A DNA stretch of 64,000 nt from Luzula sylvatica (lineage: Eukaryota > Streptophyta > Magnoliopsida > Poales > Juncaceae), in the NCBI GenBank assembly GCA_946800325.1, contig CAMPEJ010000014.1, positions 186,001 to 250,000 on the forward strand. The letters run 5' to 3'. Each line of letters starts with the position of its first letter. Within the stretch, counting starts at the first letter, position 1. A model generated the notes under the pieces. That model was not told where the DNA came from. It searched no databases and worked only from the letters and a program-made list of their open reading frames with translations. Below, piece by piece: positions 39,370 through 53,900 of the stretch. The translations under genes were made by a program, and so were the position numbers.

Positions 39370-42300
39370 TAGTGTTTGTAAATTTTGGTGAAATGTTATG
39401 TGGTAAAAGATATGATTCGAATGATCTAAAAATATGTTATTTGAACTCCCCAAAGCATAAACAAATTGTTTTGAATCGAAAAACAAACTTTCTTAGTGTT
39501 TGTAAATTTTGGTGAAATGTTATGTAGTAAAAGATACGATTCGAATGATCTCAAAATACATTATTTGAACTCCCCAAAGCATAAACAGATTGTTTTGAAT
39601 CGAAAAACAAACTGTCTTAGTGTTTGTAAATTTTGGTGAAATGTTATCTGGAAAAAGATACGATTCAAATGATCTCAAAATACGTTATTTGAACTCCCCA
39701 AAGCATAAACAAATTGTTTTGAATCGAAAAACAAACTTTCTTAGTGTTTGTAAATTTTGGTGAAGTGTTATGTAGTAAAAGATACGATTCAAATGATCTC
39801 AAAATACGTTATATGAACTCCCCAAAGCATAAACATATTGTTTTTAATCGAAAATCAAACTTTCACAGTGTTTGTAAATTTTGGTGAAATGTTATGTGGT
39901 AAAAGATACGAATCAAATGATCTCAAAATACGTTATTTGAACTCCCCAAAGCATAAACAGATTGTCTTGAATCGAAAAACAAACTTTCTTAGTGTTTGTA
40001 AATTTTGGTGAAATGTTATGTAGTAAAAGATACGATTCGAATGATCTCAAAATACGTTATTTGAACTCCCCAAAGCATAAACAGATTGTTTTGAATCGAA
40101 AAACAAACTGTCTTAGTGTTTGTAAATTTTGGTGAAATGTTATCTGGAAAAAGATACGATTCAAATGATCTCAAAATGCGTTATTTGAACTCCCCAAAGC
40201 ATAAACAGATTGTTTCGAATCGAAAAACAAACTGTCTTAGTGTTTGTAAATTTTGGTGAAATGTTATCTGGAAAAACATACGATTCAAATGATCTCAAAA
40301 TACGTTATTTGAACTCCCCAAAGCATAAACAAATTGTTTTGAATCGAAAAACAAACTTTCTTAGTGTTTGTAAATTTTGGTGAAATGTTATGTGGTAAAA
40401 GATACGATTCAAATGATCTCAAAATACGTTATTTGAACTCCCCAAATCATAAACAGATTGTTTTGAATCGAAAAACAAACTTTCTTAGTGTTTGTAAATT
40501 TTGGTGAAATGTTATGTGGTAAAAGATACGAATCAAATGATCTCAAAATACGTTATTTGAACTCCCCAAAGCATAAACAGATTGTTTTGAATCGAAAAAC
40601 AAACTTTCTTAGTGTTTGTAAATTTTGGTGAAATGTTATGTAGTAAAAGATACGATTCAAATGATCTCAAAATACGTTATTTGAACTCCCCAAAGCATAA
40701 ACAGATTGTTTTGAATCGAAAAACAAACTTTCTTAGTGTTTGTAAATTTTGGTAAAATGTTATGTGGTAAAAGATACGATTCAAATGATCTCAAAATACG
40801 TTATTTGAACTCCCCAAAGCATAAACAGATTGTTTTGAATCGAAAAACAAACTTTCTGTTTGTAAATTTGGGTGAAATGTTATGTGGTAAAAGATACGAT
40901 TCGAATGATCTCAAAATACGTTATTTGAACTCCCCAAAGTATAAACAAATTGTTTTGAATCGAAAACAAACTTTCTTAGTGTTTGTAAATTTTGGTAAAA
41001 TGTTATGTGGTAAAATATACGATTCAAATGATCTCAAAATACGTTATTTGAACTCCCCAAAGCATAAACAGATTGTTTTGAATCGAAAAACAAACTTTCT
41101 TAGTGGTTGTAAATTTTGGTGAAATGTTATGTGGTAAAAGATACGATTCGAATGATCTCAAAATACGTTATTTGAACTCCCCAAAGCATAAACAGATTGT
41201 TTTGAATCGAAAAACAAACTTTCTTAGTGTTTGTAAATTTTGGTGAAATGTTATGTGGTAAAAGATATGATTCGAATGATCTAAAAATATGTTATTTGAA
41301 CTCCCCAAAGCATAAACAAATTGTTTTGAATCGAAAAACAAACTTTCTTAGTGTTTGTAAATTTTGGTGAAATGTTATGTAGTAAAAGATACGATTCGAA
41401 TGATCTCAAAATACATTATTTGAACTCCCCAAAGCATAAACAGATTGTTTTGAATCGAAAAACAAACTGTCTTAGTGTTTGTAAATTTTGGTGAAATGTT
41501 ATCTGGAAAAAGATACGATTCAAATGATCTCAAAATACGTTATTTGAACTCCCCAAAGCATAAACAAATTGTTTTGAATCGAAAAACAAACTTTCTTAGT
41601 GTTTGTAAATTTTGGTGAAGTGTTATGTAGTAAAAGATACGATTCAAATGATCTCAAAATACGTTATATGAACTCCCCAAAGCATAAACATATTGTTTTT
41701 AATCGAAAATCAAACTTTCACAGTGTTTGTAAATTTTGGTGAAATGTTATGTGGTAAAAGATACGAATCAAATGATCTCAAAATACGTTATTTGAACTCC
41801 CCAAAGCATAAACAGATTGTCTTGAATCGAAAAACAAACTTTCTTAGTGTTTGTAAATTTTGGTGAAATGTTATGTAGTAAAAGATACGATTCGAATGAT
41901 CTCAAAATACGTTATTTGAACTCCCCAAAGCATAAACAGATTGTTTTGAATCGAAAAACAAACTGTCTTAGTGTTTGTAAATTTTGGTGAAATGTTATCT
42001 GGAAAAAGATACGATTCAAATGATCTCAAAATGCGTTATTTGAACTCCCCAAAGCATAAACAGATTGTTTCGAATCGAAAAACAAACTGTCTTAGTGTTT
42101 GTAAATTTTGGTGAAATGTTATCTGGAAAAACATACGATTCAAATGATCTCAAAATACGTTATTTGAACTCCCCAAAGCATAAACAAATTGTTTTGAATC
42201 GAAAAACAAACTTTCTTAGTGTTTGTAAATTTTGGTGAAATGTTATGTGGTAAAAGATACGATTCAAATGATCTCAAAATACGTTATTTGAACTCCCCAA

Positions 42301-43079
42301 ATCATAAACAGATTGTTTTGAATCGAAAAACAAACTTTCTTAGTGTTTGTAAATTTTGGTGAAATGTTATGTGGTAAAAGATACGAATCAAATGATCTCA
42401 AAATACGTTATTTGAACTCCCCAAAGCATAAACAGATTGTTTTGAATCGAAAAACAAACTTTCTTAGTGTTTGTAAATTTTGGTGAAATGTTATGTAGTA
42501 AAAGATACGATTCAAATGATCTCAAAATACGTTATTTGAACTCCCCAAAGCATAAACAGATTGTTTTGAATCGAAAAACAAACTTTCTTAGTGTTTGTAA
42601 ATTTTGGTAAAATGTTATGTGGTAAAAGATACGATTCAAATGATCTCAAAATACGTTATTTGAACTCCCCAAAGCATAAACAGATTGTTTTGAATCGAAA
42701 AACAAACTTTCTGTTTGTAAATTTGGGTGAAATGTTATGTGGTAAAAGATACGATTCGAATTATCTCAAAATACGTTATTTGAACTCCCCAAAGTATAAA
42801 CAAATTGTTTTGAATCGAAAACAAACTTTCTTAGTGTTTGTAAATTTTGGTAAAATGTTATGTGGTAAAATATACGATTCAAATGATCTCAAAATACGTT
42901 ATTTGAACTCCCCAAAGCATAAACAGATTGTTTTGAATCGAAAAACAAACTTTCTTAGTGGTTGTAAATTTTGGTGAAATGTTATGTGGTAAAAGATACG
43001 ATTCGAATGATCTCAAAATACGTTATTTGAACTCCCCAAAGCATAAACAGATTGTTTTGAATCGAAAAACAAACTTTCT
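39370..43079. repeat. HOR, 15-mer, period 1,855 bp, two copies
   Basis: Copies are 39370-41224 and 41225-43079. The marker TATGATTCGAATGATC is at 39411 and 41266. Each copy has one monomer lacking TAGT at its start and one base of GAAAAAC (119 bp; 40858-40976 in copy one), so 15 x 124 minus 5 = 1,855. Other shared markers: CAAAATGCG near 40177 and 42032, GAAAAACATACG near 40270 and 42125, CCAAATCATAAAC near 40444 and 42299, AGTGGTTGTAAA near 41103 and 42958. They differ at a few sites (for example CGAATGATC at 40902 against CGAATTATC). Confidence 0.9.
40858..40976. repeat. 119-bp double-deletion monomer
   Basis: It begins GTTTGTAAATTTGGGTG (TAGT missing) and has GAAAACAAAC with one A lost. 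With the preceding 124-bp monomer it totals 243 bp, which restores the reading frame and creates the longest open frame of the window (128 codons, GTG start at 40736). Equivalent 128-codon frames occur at 42591, 45555 and 49383 for the same reason. Confidence 0.88.
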
Positions 43080-43196
43080 TAGTGTTTGTAAATTTTGGTG
43101 AAATGTTATGTAGTAAAAGATACGATTCAAATGATCTCAAAATACGTTATTTGAACTCCCCAAAGCAATTGTTTTGAATCGAAAAACAAAATTTCT
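43080..43196. repeat. 117-bp monomer lacking TAAACAG
   Basis: CCCCAAAGCATAAACAGATTG is shortened to CCCCAAAGCAATTG, a 7-bp loss, confirmed by the start motifs at 43080 and 43197. This is its first occurrence. It recurs in later units near 46129, 49958, 53171, 54775, 57689, 58545, 59774, 62687 and 63544. The lost segment lies between two near-matching A/T positions (GCA-TAAACAGA-TTG), compatible with slippage. Confidence 0.9.
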
Positions 43197-46100
43197 TAGT
43201 GTTTGTAAATTTCGGTGAAATGTTATGTGGTAAAAGATACGATTCGAATGATCTCAAAATACGTTATTTGAACTCCCCAAAGCATAAACAGATTGTTTTG
43301 AATAGAAAAACAAACTTTATTAGTGTTTGTAAATTTTGGTGAAATGTTATGTGGTAAAAGATACGATTCAAATGATCTCAAAATACGTTATTTGAACTCC
43401 CCAAAGCATAAACAGATTGTTTTGAATTGAAAAACAAACTTTCTTAGTGTTTGTAAATTTTGGTGAAATGTTATGTGGTAAAAGATACGATTCTAATGAT
43501 CTCAAAATACGTTATTTGAACTCCCCAAAGCATAAACAAATTGTTTTGAATCGAAAAACAAACTTTCTTAGTGTTTGTAAATTTTGGTAAAATGTTATGT
43601 GGTAAAATATACGATTCAAATGATCTCAAAATACGTTATTTGAACTCCCCAAAGCATAAACAGATTGTTTTGAATCGAAAAATAAACTTTCTTAGTGTTG
43701 GTAAATTTTGGTGAAATGTTATGTGGTAAAAGATACGATTCAAATGATCTCAAAATACGTTATTTGAACTCCCCAAAGCATAAACAGATTGTTTTGAATC
43801 GAAAAACAAATTTTCTTAGTGTTTGTAAATTTTGGTGAAATGTTATGTGGTAAAAGATACGATTCAAATGATCTCAAAATACGTTATTTGAACTCCCCAA
43901 AGCATAAACAGATTGTTTTGAATCGAAAAACAAAATTTCTTAGTGTTTGTAAATTTCGGTGAAATGTTATGTGGTAAAAGATACGATTCGAATGATCTAA
44001 AAATATGTTATTTGAACTCCCCAAAGCATAAACAAATTGTTTTGAATCGAAAAACAAACTTTCTTAGTGTTTGTAAATTTTGGTGAAATGTTATGTAGTA
44101 AAAGATACGATTCAAATGATCTCAAAATACGTTATTTGAACTCCCCAAAGCATAAACAGATTGTTTTGAATCGAAAAACAAACTTTCTTAGTGTTTGTAA
44201 ATTTTGGTGAAATGTTATGTGGTAAAAGATATGATTCGAATGATCTAAAAATATGTTATTTGAACTCCCCAAAGCATAAACAAATTGTTTTGAATCGAAA
44301 AACAAACTTTCTTAGTGTTTGTAAATTTTGGTGAAATGTTATGTAGTAAAAGATACGATTCGAATGATCTCAAAATACATTATTTGAACTCCCCAAAGCA
44401 TAAACAGATTGTTTTGAATCGAAAAACAAACTGTCTTAGTGTTTGTAAATTTTGGTGAAATGTTATCTGGAAAAAGATACGATTCAAATGATCTCAAAAT
44501 ACGTTATTTGAACTCCCCAAAGCATAAACAAATTGTTTTCAATCGAAAAACAAACTTTCTTAGTGTTTGTAAATTTTGGTGAAGTGTTATGTAGTAAAAG
44601 ATACGATTCAAATGATCTCAAAATACGTTATATGAACTCCCCAAAGCATAAACATATTGTTTTTAATCGAAAATCAAACTTTCACAGTGTTTGTAAATTT
44701 TGGTGAAATGTTATGTGGTAAAAGATACGAATCAAATGATCTCAAAATACGTTATTTGAACTCCCCAAAGCATAAACAGATTGTCTTGAATCGAAAAACA
44801 AACTTTCTTAGTGTTTGTAAATTTTGGTGAAATGTTATGTAGTAAAAGATACGATTCGAATGATCTCAAAATACGTTATTTGAACTCCCCAAAGCATAAA
44901 CAGATTGTTTTGAATCGAAAAACAAACTGTCTTAGTGTTTGTAAATTTTGGTGAAATGTTATCTGGAAAAAGATACGATTCAAATGATCTCAAAATACGT
45001 TATTTGAACTCCCCAAAGCATAAACAGATTGTTTCGAATCGAAAAACAAACTGTCTTAGTGTTTGTAAATTTTGGTGAAATGTTATCTGGAAAAACATAC
45101 GATTCAAATGATCTCAAAATACGTTATTTGAACTCCCCAAAGCATAAACAAATTGTTTTGAATCGAAAAACAAACTTTCTTAGTGTTTGTAAATTTTGGT
45201 GAAATGTTATGTGGTAAAAGATACGATTCAAATGATCTCAAAATACGTTATTTGAACTCCCCAAATCATAAACAGATTGTTTTGAATCGAAAAACAAACT
45301 TTCTTAGTGTTTGTAAATTTTGGTGAAATGTTATGTGGTAAAAGATACGAATCAAATGATCTCAAAATACGTTATTTGAACTCCCCAAAGCATAAACAGA
45401 TTGTTTTGAATCGAAAAACAAACTTTCTTAGTGTTTGTAAATTTTGGTGAAATGTTATGTAGTAAAAGATACGATTCAAATGATCTCAAAATACGTTATT
45501 TGAACTCCCCAAAGCATAAACAGATTGTTTTGAATCGAAAAACAAACTTTCTTAGTGTTTGTAAATTTTGGTGAAATGTTATGTGGTAAAAGATACGATT
45601 CAAATGATCTCAAAATACGTTATTTGAACTCCCCAAAGCATAAACAGATTGTTTTGAATCGAAAAACAAACTTTCTGTTTGTAAATTTGGGTGAAATGTT
45701 ATGTGGTAAAAGATACGATTCGAATGATCTCAAAATACGTTATTTGAAGTCCCCAAAGTATAAACAAATTGTTTTGAATCGAAAACAAACTTTCTTAGTG
45801 TTTGTAAATTTTGGTAAAATGTTATGTGGTAAAATATACGATTCAAATGATCTCAAAATACGTTATTTGAACTCCCGAAAGCATAAACAGATTGTTTTGA
45901 ATCGAAAAACAAACTTTCTTAGTGGTTGTAAATTTTGGTGAAATGTTATGTGGTAAAAGATACGATTCGAATGATCTCAAAATACGTTATTTGAACTCCC
46001 CAAAGCATAAACAGATTGTTTTGAATCGAAAAACAAACTTTCTTAGTGTTTGTAAATTTTGGTGAAATGTTATGTAGTAAAAGATACGATTCAAATGATC

Positions 46101-47152
46101 TCAAAATACGTTATTTGAACTCCCCAAAGCAATTGTTTTGAATCGAAAAACAAAATTTCTTAGTGTTTGTAAATTTCGGTGAAATGTTATGTGGTAAAAG
46201 ATACGATTCGAATGATCTCAAAATACGTTATTTGAACTCCCCAAAGCATAAACAGATTGTTTTGAATAGAAAAACAAACTTTATTAGTGTTTGTAAATTT
46301 TGGTGAAATGTTATGTGGTAAAAGATACGATTCAAATGATCTCAAAATACGTTATTTGAACTCCCCAAAGCATAAACAGATTGTTTTGAATTGAAAAACA
46401 AACTTTCTTAGTGTTTGTAAATTTTGGTGAAATGTTATGTGGTAAAAGATACGATTCTAATGATCTCAAAATACGTTATTTGAACTCCCCAAAGCATAAA
46501 CAAATTGTTTTGAATCGAAAAACAAACTTTCTTAGTGTTTGTAAATTTTGGTAAAATGTTATGTGGTAAAATATACGATTCAAATGATCTCAAAATACGT
46601 TATTTGAACTCCCCAAAGCATAAACAGATTGTTTTGAATCGAAAAATAAACTTTCTTAGTGTTGGTAAATTTTGGTGAAATGTTATGTGGTAAAAGATAC
46701 GATTCAAATGATCTCAAAATACGTTATTTGAACTCCCCAAAGCATAAACAGATTGTTTTGAATCGAAAAACAAATTTTCTTAGTGTTTGTAAATTTTGGT
46801 GAAATGTTATGTGGTAAAAGATACGATTCAAATGATCTCAAAATACGTTATTTGAACTCCCCAAAGCATAAACAGATTGTTTTGAATCGAAAAACAAAAT
46901 TTCTTAGTGTTTGTAAATTTCGGTGAAATGTTATGTGGTAAAAGATACGATTCGAATGATCTAAAAATATGTTATTTGAACTCCCCAAAGCATAAACAAA
47001 TTGTTTTGAATCGAAAAACAAACTTTCTTAGTGTTTGTAAATTTTGGTGAAATGTTATGTAGTAAAAGATACGATTCAAATGATCTCAAAATACGTTATT
47101 TGAACTCCCCAAAGCATAAACAGATTGTTTTGAATCGAAAAACAAACTTTCT
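43080..47152. repeat. Inserted 9-monomer block and 24-mer HOR (2,964 bp)
   Basis: Segment 43080-44188 (9 monomers, the first of 117 bp) separates 15-mer-like units and carries the rare markers also seen at 38.4-39.4 kb. The unit 44189-47152 is then a 24-monomer composite: the 15-mer plus this 9-mer. The marker TATGATTCGAATG lies at 41266, 44230 and 47194, spacing 2,964 bp twice. This equals 24 x 124 minus 4, 1 and 7 bp for the TAGT, A and TAAACAG deletions. Confidence 0.87.
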
Positions 47153-50100
47153 TAGTGTTTGTAAATTTTGGTGAAATGTTATGTGGTAAAAGATATGATT
47201 CGAATGATCTAAAAATATGTTATTTGAACTCCCCAAAGCATAAACAAATTGTTTTGAATCGAAAAACAAACTTTCTTAGTGTTTGTAAATTTTGGTGAAA
47301 TGTTATGTAGTAAAAGATACGATTCAAATGATCTCAAAATACGTTATATGAACTCCCCAAAGCATAAACAGATTGTTTTTAATCGAAAATCAAACTTTCA
47401 CAGTGTTTGTAAATTTTGGTGAAATGTTATGTGGTAAAAGATACGAATCAAATGATCTCAAAATACGTTATTTGAACTCCCCAAAGCATAAACAGATTGT
47501 TTTGAATTGAAAAACAAACTTTCTTAGTGTTTGTAAATTTTGGTGAAATGTTATGTAGTAAAAGATACGATTCGAATGATCTCAAAATACATTATTTGAA
47601 CTCCCCAAAGCATAAACAGATTGTTTTGAATCGAAAAACAAACTGTCTTAGTGTTTGTAAATTTTGGTGAAATGTTATCTGGAAAAAGATACGATTCAAA
47701 TGATCTCAAAATACGTTATTTGAACTCCCCAAAGCATAAACAAATTGTTTTGAATCGAAAAACAAACTTTCTTAGTGTTTGTAAATTTTGGTGAAATGTT
47801 ATGTAGTAAAAGATACCATTCAAATGATCTCAAAATACGTTATATGAACTACCCAAAGCATAAACAGATTGTTTTTAATCGAAAATCAAACTTTCACAGT
47901 GTTTGTAAATTTTGGTGAAATGTTATGTGGTAAAAGATACGAATCAAATGATCTCAAAATTCGTTATTTGAACTCCCCAAAGCATAAACAGATTGTTTTG
48001 AATCGAAAAACAAACTTTCTTAGTGTTTGTAAATTTTGGTGAAATGTTATGTAGTAAAAGATACGATTTGAATGATCTCAAAATACGTTATTTGAACTCC
48101 CCAAAGCATAAACAGATTGTTTTGAATCGAAAAACAAACTGTCTTAGTGTTTGTAAATTTTGGTGAAATGTTATCTGGAAAAAGATACGATTCAAATGAT
48201 CTCAAAATACGTTATTTGAACTCCCCAAAGCATAAACAGATTGTTTCGAATCGAAAAACAAACTGTCTTAGTGTTTGTAAATTTTGGTGAAATGTTATCT
48301 GGAAAAAGATACGATTCAAATGATCTCAAAATACGTTATTTGAACTCCCCAAAGCATAAACAAATTGTTTTGAATCGAAAAACAAACTTTCTTAGTGTTT
48401 GTAAATTTTGGTGAAATGTTATGTGGTAAAAGATACGATTCAAATGATCTCAAAATACGTTATTTGAACTCCCCAAATCATAAACAGAATGTTTTGAATC
48501 GAAAAACAAACTTTCTTAGTGTTTGTAAATTTTGGTGAAATGTTATGTGGTAAAAGATACGAATCAAATGATCTCAAAATACGTTATTTGAACTCCCCAA
48601 AGCATAAACAGATTGTTTTGAATCGAAAAACAAACTTTCTTAGTGTTTGTAAATTTTGGTGAAATGTTATTTAGTAAAAGATACGATTCAAATGATCTCA
48701 AAATACGTTATTTGAACTCCCCAAAGCATAAACAGATTGTTTTGAATCGAAAAACAAACTTTCTTAGTGTTTGTAAATTTTGGTAAAATGTTATGTGGTA
48801 AAAGATACGATTCAAATGATCTCAAAATACGTTATTTGAACTCCCCAAAGCATAAACAGATTGTTTTGAATCGAAAAACAAACTTTCTGTTTGTAAATTT
48901 GGGTGAAATGTTATGTGGTAAAAGATACGATTCAAATGATCTCAAAATACGTTATTTGAACTCCCCAAAGTATAAACAAATTGTTTTGAATCGAAAAACA
49001 AACTTTCTTAGTGTTTGTAAATTTTGGTGAAATGTTATGTGGTAAAAGATACGATTCAAATGATCTCAAAATACGTTATTTGAACTCCCCAAATCATAAA
49101 CAGATTGTTTTGAATCGAAAAACAAACTTTCTTAGTGTTTGTAAATTTTGGTGAAATGTTATGTGGTAAAAGATACGAATCAAATGATCTCAAAATACGT
49201 TATTTGAACTCCCCAAAGCATAAACAGATTGTTTTGAATCGAAAAACAAACTTTCTTAGTGTTTGTAAATTTTGGTGAAATGTTATGTAGTAAAAGATAC
49301 GATTCAAATGATCTCAAAATACGTTATTTGAACTCCCCAAAGCATAAACAGATTGTTTTGAATCGAAAAACAAACTTTCTTAGTGTTTGTAAATTTTGGT
49401 AAAATGTTATGTGGTAAAAGATACGATTCAAATGATCTCAAAATACGTTATTTGAACTCCCCAAAGCATAAACAGATTGTTTTGAATCGAAAAACAAACT
49501 TTCTGTTTGTAAATTTGGGTGAAATGTTATGTGGTAAAAGATACGATTCGAATGATCTCAAAATACGTTATTTGAACTCCCCAAAGTATAAACAAATTGT
49601 TTTGAATCGAAAACAAACTTTCTTAGTGTTTGTAAATTTTGGTAAAATGTTATGTGGTAAAATATACGATTCAAATGATCTCAAAATACGTTATTTGAAC
49701 TCCCCAAAGCATAAACAGATTGTTTTGAATCGAAAAACAAACTTTCTTAGTGGTTGTAAATTTTGGTGAAATGTTATGTGGTAAAAGATACGATTCGAAT
49801 GATCTCAAAATACGTTATTTGAACTCCCCAAAGCATAAACAGATTGTTTTGAATCGAAAAACAAACTTTCTTAGTGTTTGTAAATTTTGGTGAAATGTTA
49901 TGTAGTAAAAGATACGATTCAAATGATCTCAAAATACGTTATTTGAACTCCCCAAAGCAATTGTTTTGAATCGAAAAACAAAATTTCTTAGTGTTTGTAA
50001 ATTTCGGTGAAATGTTATGTGGTAAAAGATACGATTCGAATGATCTCAAAATACGTTATTTGAACTCCCCAAAGCATAAACAGATTGTTTTGAATAGAAA

Positions 50101-50980
50101 AACAAACTTTATTAGTGTTTGTAAATTTTGGTGAAATGTTATGTGGTAAAAGATACGATTCAAATGATCTCAAAATACGTTATTTGAACTCCCCAAAGCA
50201 TAAACAGATTGTTTTGAATTGAAAAACAAACTTTCTTAGTGTTTGTAAATTTTGGTGAAATGTTATGTGGTAAAAGATACGATTCTAATGATCTCAAAAT
50301 ACGTTATTTGAACTCCCCAAAGCATAAACAAATTGTTTTGAATCGAAAAACAAACTTTCTTAGTGTTTGTAAATTTTGGTAAAATGTTATGTGGTAAAAT
50401 ATACGATTCAAATGATCTCAAAATACGTTATTTGAACTCCCCAAAGCATAAACAGATTGTTTTGAATCGAAAAATAAACTTTCTTAGTGTTGGTAAATTT
50501 TGGTGAAATGTTATGTGGTAAAAGATACGATTCAAATGATCTCAAAATACGTTATTTGAACTCCCCAAAGCATAAACAGATTGTTTTGAATCGAAAAACA
50601 AATTTTCTTAGTGTTTGTAAATTTTGGTGAAATGTTATGTGGTAAAAGATACGATTCAAATGATCTCAAAATACGTTATTTGAACTCCCCAAAGCATAAA
50701 CAGATTGTTTTGAATCGAAAAACAAAATTTCTTAGTGTTTGTAAATTTCGGTGAAATGTTATGTGGTAAAAGATACGATTCGAATGATCTAAAAATATGT
50801 TATTTGAACTCCCCAAAGCATAAACAAATTGTTTTGAATCGAAAAACAAACTTTCTTAGTGTTTGTAAATTTTGGTGAAATGTTATGTAGTAAAAGATAC
50901 GATTCAAATGATCTCAAAATACGTTATTTGAACTCCCCAAAGCATAAACAGATTGTTTTGAATCGAAAAACAAACTTTCT
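47153..50980. repeat. 31-mer HOR unit (3,828 bp)
   Basis: This is the composite unit enlarged further: TATGATTCGAATG at 47194 and 51022 are 3,828 bp apart (31 x 124 minus 16). Compared with the 2,964-bp unit it has two extra monomers early on (a TTTTAATCGAAAATC monomer and a GAATC monomer) and a 616-bp internal duplication of five monomers (48767 against 49383). Its last part, 49383-50980, matches 45555-47152 in length and order. Confidence 0.85.
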
Positions 50981-53900
50981 TAGTGTTTGTAAATTTTGGT
51001 GAAATGTTATGTGGTAAAAGATATGATTCGAATGATCTAAAAATATGTTATTTGAACTCCCCAAAGCATAAACAAATTGTTTTGAATCGAAAAACAAACT
51101 TTCTTAGTGTTTGTAAATTTTGGTGAAATGTTATGTAGTAAAAGATACGATTCAAATGATCTCAAAATACGTTATATGAACTCCCCAAAGCATAAACAGA
51201 TTGTTTTTAATCGAAAATCAAACTTTCACAGTGTTTGTAAATTTTGGTGAAATGTTATGTGGTAAAAGATACGAATCAAATGATCTCAAAATACGTTATT
51301 TGAACTCCCCAAAGCATAAACAGATTGTTTTGAATTGAAAAACAAACTTTCTTAGTGTTTGTAAATTTTGGTGAAATGTTATGTAGTAAAAGATACGATT
51401 CGAATGATCTCAAAATACATTATTTGAACTCCCCAAAGCATAAACAGATTGTTTTGAATCGAAAAACAAACTGTCTTAGTGTTTGTAAATTTTGGTGAAA
51501 TGTTATCTGGAAAAAGATACGATTCAAATGATCTCAAAATACGTTATTTGAACTCCCCAAAGCATAAACAAATTGTTTTGAATCGAAAAACAAACTTTCT
51601 TAGTGTTTGTAAATTTTGGTGAAATGTTATGTAGTAAAAGATACGATTCAAATGATCTCAAAATACGTTATATGAACTACCCAAAGCATAAACAGATTGT
51701 TTTTAATCGAAAATCAAACTTTCACAGTGTTTGTAAATTTTGGTGAAATGTTATGTAGTAAAAGATACGAATCAAATGATCTCAAAATTCGTTATTTGAA
51801 CTCCCCAAAGCATAAACAGATTGTTTTGAATCGAAAAACAAACTTTCTTAGTGTTTGTAAATTTTGGTGAAATGTTATGTAGTAAAAGATACGATTTGAA
51901 TGATCTCAAAATACGTTATTTGAACTCCCCAAAGCATAAACAGATTGTTTTGAATCGAAAAACAAACTGTCTTAGTGTTTGTAAATTTTGGTGAAATGTT
52001 ATCTGGAAAAAGATACGATTCAAATGATCTCAAAATACGTTATTTGAACTCCCCAAAGCATAAACAGATTGTTTCGAATCGAAAAACAAACTGTCTTAGT
52101 GTTTGTAAATTTTGGTGAAATGTTATCTGGAAAAAGATACGATTCAAATGATCTCAAAATACGTTATTTGAACTCCCCAAAGCATAAACAAATTGTTTTG
52201 AATCGAAAAACAAACTTTCTTAGTGTTTGTAAATTTTGGTGAAATGTTATGTGGTAAAAGATACGATTCAAATGATCTCAAAATACGTTATTTGAACTCC
52301 CCAAATCATAAACAGAATGTTTTGAATCGAAAAACAAACTTTCTTAGTGTTTGTAAATTTTGGTGAAATGTTATGTGGTAAAAGATACGAATCAAATGAT
52401 CTCAAAATACGTTATTTGAACTCCCCAAAGCATAAACAGATTGTTTTGAATCGAAAAACAAACTTTCTTAGTGTTTGTAAATTTTGGTGAAATGTTATTT
52501 AGTAAAAGATACGATTCAAATGATCTCAAAATACGTTATTTGAACTCCCCAAAGCATAAACAGATTGTTTTGAATCGAAAAACAAACTTTCTTAGTGTTT
52601 GTAAATTTTGGTAAAATGTTATGTGGTAAAAGATACGATTCAAATGATCTCAAAATACGTTATTTGAACTCCCCAAAGCATAAACAGATTGTTTTGAATC
52701 GAAAAACAAACTTTCTGTTTGTAAATTTGGGTGAAATGTTATGTGGTAAAAGATACGATTCAAATGATCTCAAAATACGTTATTTGAACTCCCCAAAGTA
52801 TAAACAAATTGTTTTGAATCGAAAAACAAACTTTCTTAGTGTTTGTAAATTTTGGTAAAATGTTATGTGGTAAAATATACGATTCAAATGATCTCAAAAT
52901 ACGTTATTTGATCTCCCCAAAGCATAAACTGATTGTTTTGAATCGAAAAACAAACTTTCTTAGTGGTTGTAAATTTTGGTGAAATGTTATGTGGTAAAAG
53001 ATACGATTCGAATGATCTCAAAATACGTTATTTGAACTCCCCAAAGCATAAACAGATTGTTTTGAATCGAAAAACAAACTTTCTTAGTGTTTGTAAATTT
53101 TGGTGAAATGTTATGTAGTAAAAGATACGATTCAAATGATCTCAAAATACGTTATTTGAACTCCCCAAAGCAATTGTTTTGAATCGAAAAACAAACTTTC
53201 TTAGTGTTTGTAAATTTTGGTGAAATGTTATGTAGTAAAAGATACGATTCAAATGATCTCAAAATACGTTATATGAACTACCCAAAGCATAAACTGATTG
53301 TTTTTAATCGAAAATCAAACTTTCACAGTGTTTGTAAATTTTGGTGAAATGTTATGTGGTAAAAGATACGAATCAAATGATCTCAAAATACGTTATTTGA
53401 ACTCCCCAAAGCATAAACAGATTGTTTTGAATCGAAAAACAAACTTTCTTAGTGTTTGTAAATTTTGGTGAAATGTTATGTAGTAAAAGATACGATTTGA
53501 ATGATCTCAAAATACGTTATTTGAACTCCCCAAAGCATAAACAGATTGTTTTGAATCGAAAAACAAACTGTCTTAGTGTTTGTAAATTTTGGTGAAATGT
53601 TATCTGGAAAAAGATACGATTCAAATGATCTCAAAATACGTTATTTGAACTCCCCAAAGCATAAACAGATTGTTTCGAATCGAAAAACAAACTGTCTTAG
53701 TGTTTGTAAATTTTGTTGAAATGTTATGTAGTAAAAGATACGATTCGAATGATCTCAAAATACGTTATTTGAACTCCCCAAAGCATAAACATATTGTTTT
53801 GAATCGAAAAACAAACTTTCTTAGTGTTTGTAAATTTTGGTGAAATGTTATGTGGTAAAAGATACGATTCGAATGATCTCAAAATACGTTATTTGAACTC

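Noticed and set aside
40736..41122. Open reading frame of 128 codons and about fifteen related + strand frames (83-90 codons)
   Set aside because: They start at GTG within TAGTGTTTG, repeat the same 40-residue peptide, and extend only where a deletion makes two neighbouring monomers in frame. Standard 124-bp monomers shift frame. There is no ribosome site, promoter, or independent conservation. They are by-products of the satellite.
43080..44188. Transposable element insertion at the 9-monomer block
   Set aside because: The block is entirely satellite monomers, with no terminal repeats, target-site duplication or coding sequence. Its markers match satellite at 38.4-39.4 kb.
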